Shown one piece after another: positions 37,662 to 45,405 of a stretch of 64,000 bases of DNA. Both the position numbers and the translations under genes were made by a program. Where the stretch lies: assembly GCA_016719895.1 (NCBI GenBank), contig JADJYG010000004.1, forward strand, positions 124,001-188,000. Reading direction: 5' to 3'. This stretch comes from Saprospirales bacterium. GTDB taxonomy: Bacteria > Bacteroidota > Bacteroidia > Chitinophagales > Saprospiraceae. Below the pieces are notes generated by a model. The model saw only the letters and a list, made by a program, of their open reading frames with translations. It made no database searches and was not told where the DNA came from. Position 1 is the stretch's first letter. Each line of letters begins with the position of its first letter.

Positions 37662-39047
37662 ATGAATGCCTTATTGATCCTTTGTTTTACGGCTATAGCC
37701 GTTCTTTTTGCCGGCCTGGCAAAAAAACGCGACCTCATTCAATGGCTGCGCATTGCGGGTGTACTGTTGGCATTTGGTATGACGGTATGGGAAATAAACC
37801 ATACCAACCGGTTCAATGAGCTGTTTGCCAGCATGCTCCGGTTCGATACCTTTGCCCTTTCCTTTACTGCAGTGGCGTTGGTTTCCACCCTGTTATTGTT
37901 TGGCCTGAGCCGGTGGGGATTTCGGGAACTGCACGACACTTTGGGCGACAACTACGCACTCCTGCTGTTCAGCTTGTGCGGGGCGGTGTGTATGTTTTCG
38001 TTTTCCAATATGGTCATGTTGTTTTTAGGTATTGAGATCCTGAGCATTCCATTGTACGTATTGGCCGGCAGCCGGCGCGACGATCTCAACTCCAACGAGG
38101 CAGCATTAAAGTACTTTCTTATGGGCGCATTTGCCACCGGCATCCTGCTTTTCGGGGTGGCGCTGGTGTACGGCGCCACGGCAAGTTTTGATCTGGCGGG
38201 AATTCACGCCGTGATTTCAGCCAACGGCCACTCCCCGCAAATGCTCCGTGTTGGCATCGTGTTAATGCTTATTGGCTTGAGTTTTAAAGTATCGGCCGTA
38301 CCGTTTCATTTCTGGTCCCCCGATGTGTACTCCGGCAGCCCGACCATCATCACTATTTTTATGGCGACGGTGGTCAAAGCAGCGGGCTTCGCGGCATTTT
38401 ACCGCTTGTTCAGCACAGCATTTGCCGGCGCCGGAGAATTCTGGACGGTAGCCGTAGCCATGATGGCCGGGCTGACGATGACCCTGGCAAATACGACGGC
38501 TATTTTTCAGAACAATTTCAAACGAATGATGGCGTATTCGTCCATCTCCCATGCCGGATATCTGCTGCTGGCAATTTTAGTGGCCGGGCAGACCGGGGCC
38601 GGCGGCGCCGTCCTGTTTTACACGCTGACGTATTCAATTGCCACGATTTGCGCATTTGCCTGCTTTTTGCTCGTTGCCGAGCAAAACCAGGACGAGACCT
38701 TCCGGGCTTTTAACGGGCTGAGTAAAAAACAGCCGCTCCTTGCTGCGGTCATGGCTGTCTCCATGCTCTCCCTGGCCGGCATTCCCCCTACGGCAGGTTT
38801 TTTTGGCAAATATTTCCTCTTTGCTGCAGCATTCGAAAAATACCCCGGCTTGATCGTGCTGGCCGTTATCAACTCCGCTATTTCGATTTATTATTATTTT
38901 AAGGTTATTATTGCCATGTACTTCAGCGAGGAAGAAAACGCCTACGAGGTGGCATTGCCAAGGGGTTTTCGCTGGACGATCGCCATTGGCCTGTTTTTAA
39001 TCGTCTTGCTCACCCTGGCGCCGGGCAGCGTTTATCATCTGATCTGA
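37662..39047 (+). CDS. nuoN: NADH-quinone oxidoreductase subunit N
   Basis: Third antiporter-like subunit and last nuo gene, 461 residues with about 14 helices. Motifs are MLFLGIEILSIPLYVLAGSR, NEAALKYFLMGAFATGILLF, VSAVPFHFWSPDVYSGSPT and MMAYSSISHAGYLLLAILV. It follows nuoM by 14 bases. No terminator hairpin is evident after its stop. Confidence 0.96.
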   Translation: MNALLILCFTAIAVLFAGLAKKRDLIQWLRIAGVLLAFGMTVWEINHTNRFNELFASMLRFDTFALSFTAVALVSTLLLFGLSRWGFRELHDTLGDNYALLLFSLCGAVCMFSFSNMVMLFLGIEILSIPLYVLAGSRRDDLNSNEAALKYFLMGAFATGILLFGVALVYGATASFDLAGIHAVISANGHSPQMLRVGIVLMLIGLSFKVSAVPFHFWSPDVYSGSPTIITIFMATVVKAAGFAAFYRLFSTAFAGAGEFWTVAVAMMAGLTMTLANTTAIFQNNFKRMMAYSSISHAGYLLLAILVAGQTGAGGAVLFYTLTYSIATICAFACFLLVAEQNQDETFRAFNGLSKKQPLLAAVMAVSMLSLAGIPPTAGFFGKYFLFAAAFEKYPGLIVLAVINSAISIYYYFKVIIAMYFSEEENAYEVALPRGFRWTIAIGLFLIVLLTLAPGSVYHLI

Positions 39048-39089
39048 AAAGTATAGAACCCAACCCATAACAATACTGGATATCATCTT

Positions 39090-40265
39090 ATGAGGCAGTA
39101 TATTTACTTAGCAAACATCCTGGCTGTCACCCTCGTTTGGGCTGCCTGCAAACCGGGTTCCAACCAACCTGAAAATTCCCCCGTGGTGCAAAGCGACGCG
39201 GCCAAGCCGGAATTGTTTCTTTACGTTGCAACTGTCGACAAGCTCCGCCTGCGGGAGAAACCGGATCAGTCCGGAGCCGTGCTGACCGAGCTGAAGGAGG
39301 GCGCGTTAGTGGAAAGCGCCGGCAATACTTCTACCCATATGGAAGAAATCGAGTTGCGCGGTATTCCCTACCGGGCGCCGTATTTCCAGCTTACAGGCGG
39401 TGGCAAAAACAACCCGATTGGTTGGGCCTTTGGAGGCGGCCTACGGTGTATATACGCTGGGACCCGGGCCGGCGCCCCCGATACCGTCAAACTCAGCGCG
39501 TTCAGCAGCTTCCTCTGTACGCTGGACCCCAAGACCGTTGAAAGCAGCGGCAGAGCCTGGGAATACGTGGAAACCCAGTTCAGCGGCGCTACCGGCCCTT
39601 TGGCCGACGCGGTATTTTTCCTGTTGGAACATTTTTTAGGCCGGCTGGAATCGGAAGGCGAATTTTATACGATCACCGAAAATATTCCCTTTACGGCATC
39701 GGAAATTCAGGCGGTCGACGACGGCAAATTCGATGCTCAAAAATACCCGGAAACCGCCATGCTGGAGGCGAACAAATTCCGGCTGCTGACGGGCGAAGGT
39801 GCGGTTTTCCCTGCCCCGGACTGGCGGCAGCTGCAGGATTTTTTCGGTCCAAAAGTGACGCATACCCTGCAAAAGTTTATTAACCAGCGCACGGCAGAGC
39901 AAAACAATCCGATGTTTGATGACGGTGGTATTATCATTCCACTGGAATATGTGGCCGATGTGGCGGTCGTTTGGGAAAAGTTCAACCGCACGGACCCCTA
40001 TTTCCCGCTGGGAGAAGAAACCCGTGAATCGGAACGCTGGCTTCGCCTGATGTTGGTGACTGGGGCGGATAACACGCCGGCTTTTGATTCTGAAACCCAG
40101 GGTGTAACGCCGGAGTTCAGGGCGATGTGGGAGCACGTCCAAAAAAAGCACGCGAAAACCGGATTGGCCAAACAAATCCGGAAAATGATGGACGTCTGCG
40201 CCGCCGAAGGCTGGAAGCGCACCAAAAAAGTGGAAGAGTATCAGGCGAGTCTGCAACGGCAGTAG
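39090..40265 (+). CDS. Lipoprotein with an SH3-like domain
   Basis: A 391-residue exported lipoprotein. The signal peptide ends in the lipobox LVWAAC with C20. Residues about 45-110 form a bacterial SH3-like domain (YVATVDKLRLREKPDQSGAV). The remaining 280 residues are not recognised. It lies 42 bases after nuoN on the same strand and may be read from the nuo transcript, though a role in complex I is not indicated. It converges on the sensor kinase gene. Confidence 0.8.
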   Translation: MRQYIYLANILAVTLVWAACKPGSNQPENSPVVQSDAAKPELFLYVATVDKLRLREKPDQSGAVLTELKEGALVESAGNTSTHMEEIELRGIPYRAPYFQLTGGGKNNPIGWAFGGGLRCIYAGTRAGAPDTVKLSAFSSFLCTLDPKTVESSGRAWEYVETQFSGATGPLADAVFFLLEHFLGRLESEGEFYTITENIPFTASEIQAVDDGKFDAQKYPETAMLEANKFRLLTGEGAVFPAPDWRQLQDFFGPKVTHTLQKFINQRTAEQNNPMFDDGGIIIPLEYVADVAVVWEKFNRTDPYFPLGEETRESERWLRLMLVTGADNTPAFDSETQGVTPEFRAMWEHVQKKHAKTGLAKQIRKMMDVCAAEGWKRTKKVEEYQASLQRQ

Positions 40266-40271
40266 ACGCCG

Positions 40272-41603
40272 TCACAGGCGAATCAAAAACGCGGCGCCTT
40301 CGCCTGGTTTGGACACTACCGACAAACTTCCTTTGTGCAGTTGAACGATTTGCCTGCACAAGCTGAGCCCGATACCGGTGCCCTGGTTTTTTGTGGTAAA
40401 AAACGGTATAAAAATTTGCTCTTGTAAATCCGCCGGAATTCCCGGCCCGTTATCCGCTATTTGAAGGATCACCGCCCCTTCCGGGTCCTTGATTAAACTG
40501 ACGCTTATTCTGGGACGTCCGGCCAATCCGACGGCCTCCACGGCGTTTTTTAGCAAGTTGATCAGTACCTGTTCCAGCAGATCAGGATCGGCCTGGATAA
40601 GCACCGGGTAGGATGGAAAATGCCGTTCTACCCGGATATTTTTTTCAGCCAGTGCAGGCTTGAAGAGGGTCAGTACGCCGTCCAGAAGGGCTGCCGGCTG
40701 CACTTCCTGAAACTTGGGTTGCGGGATTCGCGTCAGTTGACGGTAAGTCTCCGTAAAATGCAGCAACCCTTCGCTGCGCTTTTGTATGGCCCGGACGGCT
40801 GTGCGAATATCGTCGGCCGCCTCGACATCGAAGGTCGAGAATTTACCCACCATGTCGCTCGCCGTAGCGGCAAGGGAAGCCACCGGCGTTACCGAATTCA
40901 TGATTTCATGGGTGAGTATCCGGATAAGTTTCTGCCACGACAGCACCTCCTGTTCCTCCAGTTCGGCGCTGATATTTTGCAGGGAATACAGGTGGTATTC
41001 GCCGTTTTTCAGCTTTAAAATCGTGGTGCGCACGGCCAGCTGGAGCATCTGACTGTTGACGACCAGTTTAACGAGTTGCCGTTCGCCGGGTAACAGGTTT
41101 TCCATGGCGGCAAACAGCCCGGGGTTGAAGCGTTCGATGGAAGCCAGGTCGGGGAAATACGATTTGTGTAAAAGCCGCTGTAGCGCCCGGTTCATGAGCA
41201 GGGTACGGCCCTTTTCATCGAAACAAATCAGACCGGTATCCACATGTTCAACAATGGCCTGCAGGTACTGAAACTGCGCTTCTTTTTCCTGACGGATATT
41301 GCGAAATTTATCGGTGATCACATTGAAAGCGCCATAGAGTTGTTTAAACGACTGGTCCGGGTCCATAGTGCTGTAGGTAGCCGTGTAGTCATCGTATTTG
41401 ATATTGAGCAAAAACGAAGTGATCTCGGCATTTGTCTTTTCCACCAGGTAAAACAGGCTGACGACCGCAGCAATGGCGGCTGCGACGCCCACTACGGCCA
41501 TGCCGCCGTAGCCTGGGGTATAAATCCCGTACACCACTGCGCCGATAGCCAGCACGATAAGCAGGATATGCAGCAAGATTTTCGTTTTGAAACGCCTGAA
41601 CAT
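40272..41603 (-). CDS. NtrY-like sensor histidine kinase
   Basis: A 443-residue inner-membrane kinase. Two helices lie at about 7-28 and 34-54, followed by a HAMP-like linker and a PAS-like domain (AIVEHVDTGLICFDEKGRTL). The phospho-acceptor is H232 in ILTHEIMNSVTP. The HATPase domain has NLLKNAVEAVG, IADNGPGIPADL and GTGIGLSLCRQIV. It lies four bases downstream of the NtrC-like gene on the same strand and is surely its partner. The signal may be envelope stress or a transported compound, given the neighbouring efflux genes. Confidence 0.94.
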   Translation of the reverse strand: MFRRFKTKILLHILLIVLAIGAVVYGIYTPGYGGMAVVGVAAAIAAVVSLFYLVEKTNAEITSFLLNIKYDDYTATYSTMDPDQSFKQLYGAFNVITDKFRNIRQEKEAQFQYLQAIVEHVDTGLICFDEKGRTLLMNRALQRLLHKSYFPDLASIERFNPGLFAAMENLLPGERQLVKLVVNSQMLQLAVRTTILKLKNGEYHLYSLQNISAELEEQEVLSWQKLIRILTHEIMNSVTPVASLAATASDMVGKFSTFDVEAADDIRTAVRAIQKRSEGLLHFTETYRQLTRIPQPKFQEVQPAALLDGVLTLFKPALAEKNIRVERHFPSYPVLIQADPDLLEQVLINLLKNAVEAVGLAGRPRISVSLIKDPEGAVILQIADNGPGIPADLQEQIFIPFFTTKNQGTGIGLSLCRQIVQLHKGSLSVVSKPGEGAAFLIRL

Positions 41604-41606
41604 ACG

Positions 41607-42986
41607 TTAAATGCTATGTTTTTCCAGCCGCCGGTACAACGCAGCCCGGGTTAGACCCAGTTCGTCGGCCGCTTTGGATATGTTGCCCTGGTATTTGGTC
41701 ATAGCCCGTTGAATCAATTTTTTTTCCATTTCTTCCAGGTTCAGCCGGGCGTCGGTCTGGAAAAAATCGGCCGATTGGTGAAAATCCGGGTGCAGCAGAA
41801 AATCGCCCGGAGTGAGCAGGCTTCTTTCCGAGAGAATGACGGCGCGTTCCACGGCGTGGCGGAGCTCGCGGATATTGCCCGGCCAGGCGTATTGCTCCAG
41901 TTTCTGTAGTGCTGCCGGGTGCAATTCCAGGGCGGCGCGCTGGTATTTTCTGGCATATTGTTTTAAAAAATGCCCGGCCAGCAAGGCAATGTCGCCTTCG
42001 CGGGCGCGCAAGGGCGGCAACTGAATTTCCACGGTGTTGATGCGGTAGAGCAAGTCCTGGCGGAATGTTTTTTCGCGCACCATATCGTATACCGGCATAT
42101 TGGTGGCGCACACCAGCCGGATATCAACCGGTATGGAGTGGTTGGAACCGACGCGTACAATTTCCCGGTTCTGCAGGGCCGCCAATAATTTGGCTTGCAT
42201 CGGCAGCGAAAGGTTTCCCAATTCATCGAGAAAAAGCGTGCCGCCCTGCGCCGCTTCGAAGCGGCCGGCACGGTCTTCTTTGGCATCGGTAAAGGCCCCT
42301 TTTTTGTGGCCAAACAGTTCGCTTTCAAACAGCGTTTCGGGGATGGCGCCCAGGTCGACATTGACAAATGCCTGATCATGGCGCAGGGACCGCCGGTGAA
42401 TGGCCCGGGCTACAAGTTCCTTGCCAGTACCGTTTTCGCCTAAAACCAAGACATTGGCATCGGTGCCTGCCACTTTCTCAATCGTTTTATACACTTCGAG
42501 CATCGCCGGAGAGGTGCCAACAATATCGCCGGCGCTGGAGTCGAGGTGTTCGGTGAGCGCGCGTTGCCGGGTCTGCAAGTGCTGCAGCTCCTGCCGGCTT
42601 TGGCTGAGCTTGCAGGCCGATTGTACTGTGGCCAGCAACTTTTCGTTCCGCCAGGGTTTCTCTACAAAATCCACGGCTCCCGTCTTTAAGGCGCGGACTG
42701 CTTTTTCCACTTCGCCGTATGCGGTAATCATAATAACCTGAATACCAGGCTTTAACTCCAGGGTTTTTTGCAGCCACTGCAATCCTTCCTCGCCACTTGT
42801 ATCCCCTTTGCGAAAATTCATGTCTAACAGCACCACATCCGGTTCGTATTGCCGGAGCAGCCGGGGCAGGTGCTGCGGATTGGACTCTGTAAATATCCGC
42901 TCAAAATGCTGCTTCAGAAAGATTTTTAGCGTAATCAAAATGTCTTCCTCGTCATCGACGATCAGAATAGTGCCTGTTTGTTTCAT
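41607..42986 (-). CDS. NtrC-family sigma-54 dependent response regulator
   Basis: A 459-residue activator. The receiver has the DDEED acidic cluster and phospho-acceptor D55. The AAA+ domain shows Walker A GENGTGKE, ESELFGHKKGAFTDAKEDRA and GTLFLDELGNLSLPMQ. The sigma-54 contacting loop reads GAFTDA in place of GAFTGA. A Fis-type helix-turn-helix ends the protein (ISKAADELGLTRAALYRRL). An inverted repeat lies 31 bases before its start and a second one between it and the efflux operon, so autoregulation and divergent control are likely. Confidence 0.95.
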   Translation of the reverse strand: MKQTGTILIVDDEEDILITLKIFLKQHFERIFTESNPQHLPRLLRQYEPDVVLLDMNFRKGDTSGEEGLQWLQKTLELKPGIQVIMITAYGEVEKAVRALKTGAVDFVEKPWRNEKLLATVQSACKLSQSRQELQHLQTRQRALTEHLDSSAGDIVGTSPAMLEVYKTIEKVAGTDANVLVLGENGTGKELVARAIHRRSLRHDQAFVNVDLGAIPETLFESELFGHKKGAFTDAKEDRAGRFEAAQGGTLFLDELGNLSLPMQAKLLAALQNREIVRVGSNHSIPVDIRLVCATNMPVYDMVREKTFRQDLLYRINTVEIQLPPLRAREGDIALLAGHFLKQYARKYQRAALELHPAALQKLEQYAWPGNIRELRHAVERAVILSERSLLTPGDFLLHPDFHQSADFFQTDARLNLEEMEKKLIQRAMTKYQGNISKAADELGLTRAALYRRLEKHSI

Positions 42987-43016
42987 AGGTAGACCGGTTC
43001 CGGCGGCTAAGTTTGG

Positions 43017-43044
43017 AAAAAGTGTCCGGAAATGGACACTTTTT
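43017..43044. promoter_or_regulatory. Inverted repeat, likely activator binding site 1
   Basis: AAAAAGTGTCC (43017-43027), a six-base spacer and GGACACTTTTT (43034-43044) form 11-bp perfect arms. The core GTGTCC-N6-GGACAC has the same layout as two further sites in the window. It lies upstream of both the NtrC-like gene and the divergent efflux operon. Confidence 0.7.
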
Positions 43045-43108
43045 TTCCCAACAAGGCTGCAAGACCAGGGAACTTCTCACTGGTGTTTGGCCGATAATGG
43101 ACACGCCG

Positions 43109-43126
43109 GTGTTCAAAAACGAACAC
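43109..43126. promoter_or_regulatory. Inverted repeat, likely activator binding site 2
   Basis: GTGTTC (43109-43114), six bases, GAACAC (43121-43126). It has the same half-site spacing as site 1 and is centred about 100 bases before the predicted sigma-54 transcript start, a typical enhancer distance. A lone GGACAC half-site lies just before it at 43099-43104. Confidence 0.68.
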
Positions 43127-43189
43127 TCTCCGGTTTTTAACCTGCCATATAAATTATACAAAATACTAACTATCAATATTTTATATATT

Positions 43190-43206
43190 TTGGCACAAGC
43201 CTTGAA
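43190..43206 (+). promoter_or_regulatory. Sigma-54 (-24/-12) promoter of the efflux operon
   Basis: TTGGCAC at 43190-43196, five bases, then TTGAA from 43202. The consensus is TGGCAC-N5-TTGCW; only the -12 C is replaced by A. The predicted transcript start near 43217 lies 26 bases before the ATG at 43243. The adjacent NtrC-like gene supplies the needed activator type. Confidence 0.72.
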
Positions 43207-43242
43207 GCGCAAGCCTGGACAAATGCGCATTCGAACATAACC

Positions 43243-44493
43243 ATGGATAGAAAGATTGAAAAGAAACGGTTCACCTGGCAACGCATCCTGCTGGCAGCGG
43301 CATTCCTGGGCGCGCTGGCCCTGCTGGTTGCCTCGGTTTGGCGAAACGCCGGCACTTCGCGGCTGAACGTCCAACGCGAACGCCTCCTGGTAGATACGGT
43401 CGGGCGTGGTAATTTTCAGGAATTTATACCGGTAACCGGCGTAGTGGAACCCCTGCGCACCGTGTTTATCGATGCCGTGGAAGGTGGAAAAGTGGAGGAA
43501 AAATTTGTGGAAGACGGCGCGCTTCTTCAAACCAACCAACCCATTTTACGCCTTTCCAACCCGGACCTGATGGTCAACTACCTGAACCAGGAGGCTACTA
43601 TCATTTCGCAAATCAATCAAATCCGCAACACCTCGCTCCTGATGGAGCAACAAAGCCTGAACCTGCGTGAGCAGGCGCTGGATGTAGATTATCAGCTGGA
43701 CATTACCGGCAAACGCCTGGAACGCAACCGCGAACTACACAAAGACAAGGTCATTGCCAGGGTGGAATTTGAAGAAACGGAAGCCCTGCATACCAACCTG
43801 AACCGGCGCAAAGATCTGCTCCGCCTTACCCTGCGCAAAGACAGCGCGTATCAGGCCTTGCAACAACACCAGATGGAATCGTCGCTCGACCTTATGCAGC
43901 GCAACCTGGCCATCACCCGCCAAAGCCTGGAACAACTCACCGTGCGGGCGCCAATTGCCGGGCAATTGTCCGGGCTCACCAAAGAACTGGGCGAAAGCGT
44001 GGCCCGCAGCGAAAATATCGGCCAGATCGACGACCTGAGCACCTTCAAGGTGCGGGTACGCATCGATGAATTTTATATCTCCCGGGTATTCAACGAACAA
44101 GCCGGGAGTTTTCAGTTTGCAGGAAAAAGTTACGGATTAAAAATCAAGAAAATATACCCGCAAGTCAGCAACGGCGCCTTCGAGGCAGACATGGTGTTTG
44201 TCGACAAAGCGCCGGAGGGCATAAAACGCGGTCAATCCGTATCGGTAAAACTCGAACTCAGCGCCGAAGAACAGGCTACCCTACTGCAACGCGGCGGTTT
44301 TTACCAATCCACTGGCGGCCACTGGGCGTATGTAATCGACCCCGCCACTGGCAACGCCCGCAAACGCAAGATCCGGCTTGGCCGCCAAAACCCCAATTTT
44401 TATGAAGTGCTGGAAGGTTTGCAGGTTGGCGAAGCGGTCATTGTTTCGGGTTATGATAATTTCGGGGAGAAAGACGAGCTCGTCATCAAATAA
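43243..44493 (+). CDS. Periplasmic adaptor (HlyD/MacA-like membrane-fusion protein)
   Basis: A 416-residue adaptor that links an inner-membrane ABC permease to the envelope. It has one N-terminal membrane helix (about 14-33), a beta-strand/lipoyl half (NFQEFIPVTGVVEPLRTVFI), a long alpha-hairpin (about 105-225) rich in Q, E, L and N, the second lipoyl half LTVRAPIAGQLSGLTKELGE and a beta-barrel. The start ATG 43243 lies just after a sigma-54 promoter. The ATPase gene follows after 71 bases. The pumped substrate is unknown; macrolide, lipid or peptide export are options in this family. Confidence 0.92.
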   Translation: MDRKIEKKRFTWQRILLAAAFLGALALLVASVWRNAGTSRLNVQRERLLVDTVGRGNFQEFIPVTGVVEPLRTVFIDAVEGGKVEEKFVEDGALLQTNQPILRLSNPDLMVNYLNQEATIISQINQIRNTSLLMEQQSLNLREQALDVDYQLDITGKRLERNRELHKDKVIARVEFEETEALHTNLNRRKDLLRLTLRKDSAYQALQQHQMESSLDLMQRNLAITRQSLEQLTVRAPIAGQLSGLTKELGESVARSENIGQIDDLSTFKVRVRIDEFYISRVFNEQAGSFQFAGKSYGLKIKKIYPQVSNGAFEADMVFVDKAPEGIKRGQSVSVKLELSAEEQATLLQRGGFYQSTGGHWAYVIDPATGNARKRKIRLGRQNPNFYEVLEGLQVGEAVIVSGYDNFGEKDELVIK

Positions 44494-44564
44494 TACGGCC
44501 TTACAAGACCGGTTTATTTTCAATGCCTTATAAACAGATTCTCATCTAATTTGTCCTTAGCGCT

Positions 44565-45251
44565 ATGATAAAAACACAAAATCTTTCCAAAGTCTATCGC
44601 ACTGAAGAGGTGGAAACCACCGCACTGAATGCGGTGGATGTGGAAATCAAGGAAGGAGAATTCGTATCGGTTATGGGCCCATCGGGTTGCGGCAAATCGA
44701 CGCTCCTGAACGTATTGGGCATGATCGACAGCCCCAGTAGCGGCGACTACTATTTTATGGGCGAGGAGGTCGGCCGGCTCAGCGAACGCAAGCGCTCCAA
44801 CGTCCGGAAGCACAACCTGGGATTCGTATTCCAGAGTTTCAACCTGATCGACGAGCTCACCGTGTATGAAAATGTGGAATTGCCGATGTTGTACACCCAG
44901 GTACCTGCGGCGGAGCGCAAAAAACAGGTGGAAGAACTGCTGGAAGGCATGAATATTATGCACCGCCGCAACCACTTCCCGCAGCAATTGTCGGGCGGTC
45001 AACAACAACGGGTGGCCGTGGCCCGGGCGATCGTCAACCGGCCGAAACTGATCCTGGCTGACGAACCCACCGGAAACCTCGATAGTGCCAATGGCGACGA
45101 GGTCATGAAAATCTTGTCCCAGCTGAATGCGCAAGGAACCACCATCTTGATGGTAACCCACTCGCAATACTGCGCCGAATTTGGCAACCGGATTATCCGC
45201 ATGCTCGATGGCCAGGTAGTGACCGAAAATCTGGTGAAACAATATTTGTAA
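44565..45251 (+). CDS. ABC transporter ATPase, MacB/LolD type
   Basis: A 228-residue stand-alone ATPase. It has Walker A GPSGCGKST, Q-loop FVFQSFNLIDELTVYENVEL, the signature LSGGQQQRVAVARAI and Walker B LILADEPTGNLD with the switch histidine in MVTHSQ. This class drives MacB/FtsX-like mechanotransmission permeases. The next intact gene is such a permease 154 bases downstream, and a permease remnant lies in between. Confidence 0.95.
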   Translation: MIKTQNLSKVYRTEEVETTALNAVDVEIKEGEFVSVMGPSGCGKSTLLNVLGMIDSPSSGDYYFMGEEVGRLSERKRSNVRKHNLGFVFQSFNLIDELTVYENVELPMLYTQVPAAERKKQVEELLEGMNIMHRRNHFPQQLSGGQQQRVAVARAIVNRPKLILADEPTGNLDSANGDEVMKILSQLNAQGTTILMVTHSQYCAEFGNRIIRMLDGQVVTENLVKQYL

Positions 45252-45332
45252 GCGCGCAGGGAGCGGATTATCGGGGCAAACAACTGGGGGACCAGCTATG
45301 AAAACAACTCAGTCGGCCGGCCGGCGCGCCCA

Positions 45333-45392
45333 CTCCAGGCAACAATAAAAGCTGCCACTGCCAACCCGGTGGATAGCCTTCGCAACGAATAA
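45333..45392 (+). pseudogene. C-terminal scar of a lost ABC permease
   Basis: The frame LQATIKAATANPVDSLRNE ending in TAA at 45390 is clearly the last ~19 residues of a MacB/FtsX-like permease: the two intact permeases in the window end IRAALANPVRSLRNE and VRAALANPVQALRNE. Nothing upstream in this frame resembles a permease. It sits 13 bases before the intact permease gene, as expected if one of two tandem copies was deleted. Confidence 0.78.
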
Positions 45393-45405
45393 CACAACCT
45401 GCCTT

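Noticed and set aside
42987..43242. The inverted repeats as a CRISPR or integration site
   Set aside because: They are palindromes with changing spacers and no unit repeats, and their position relative to sigma-54 promoters fits activator sites better.
45298..45348. Short frame starting MKTTQSAGRR before permease copy 1
   Set aside because: Only 16 codons, no ribosome-binding signal, and it overlaps the permease scar in another frame.
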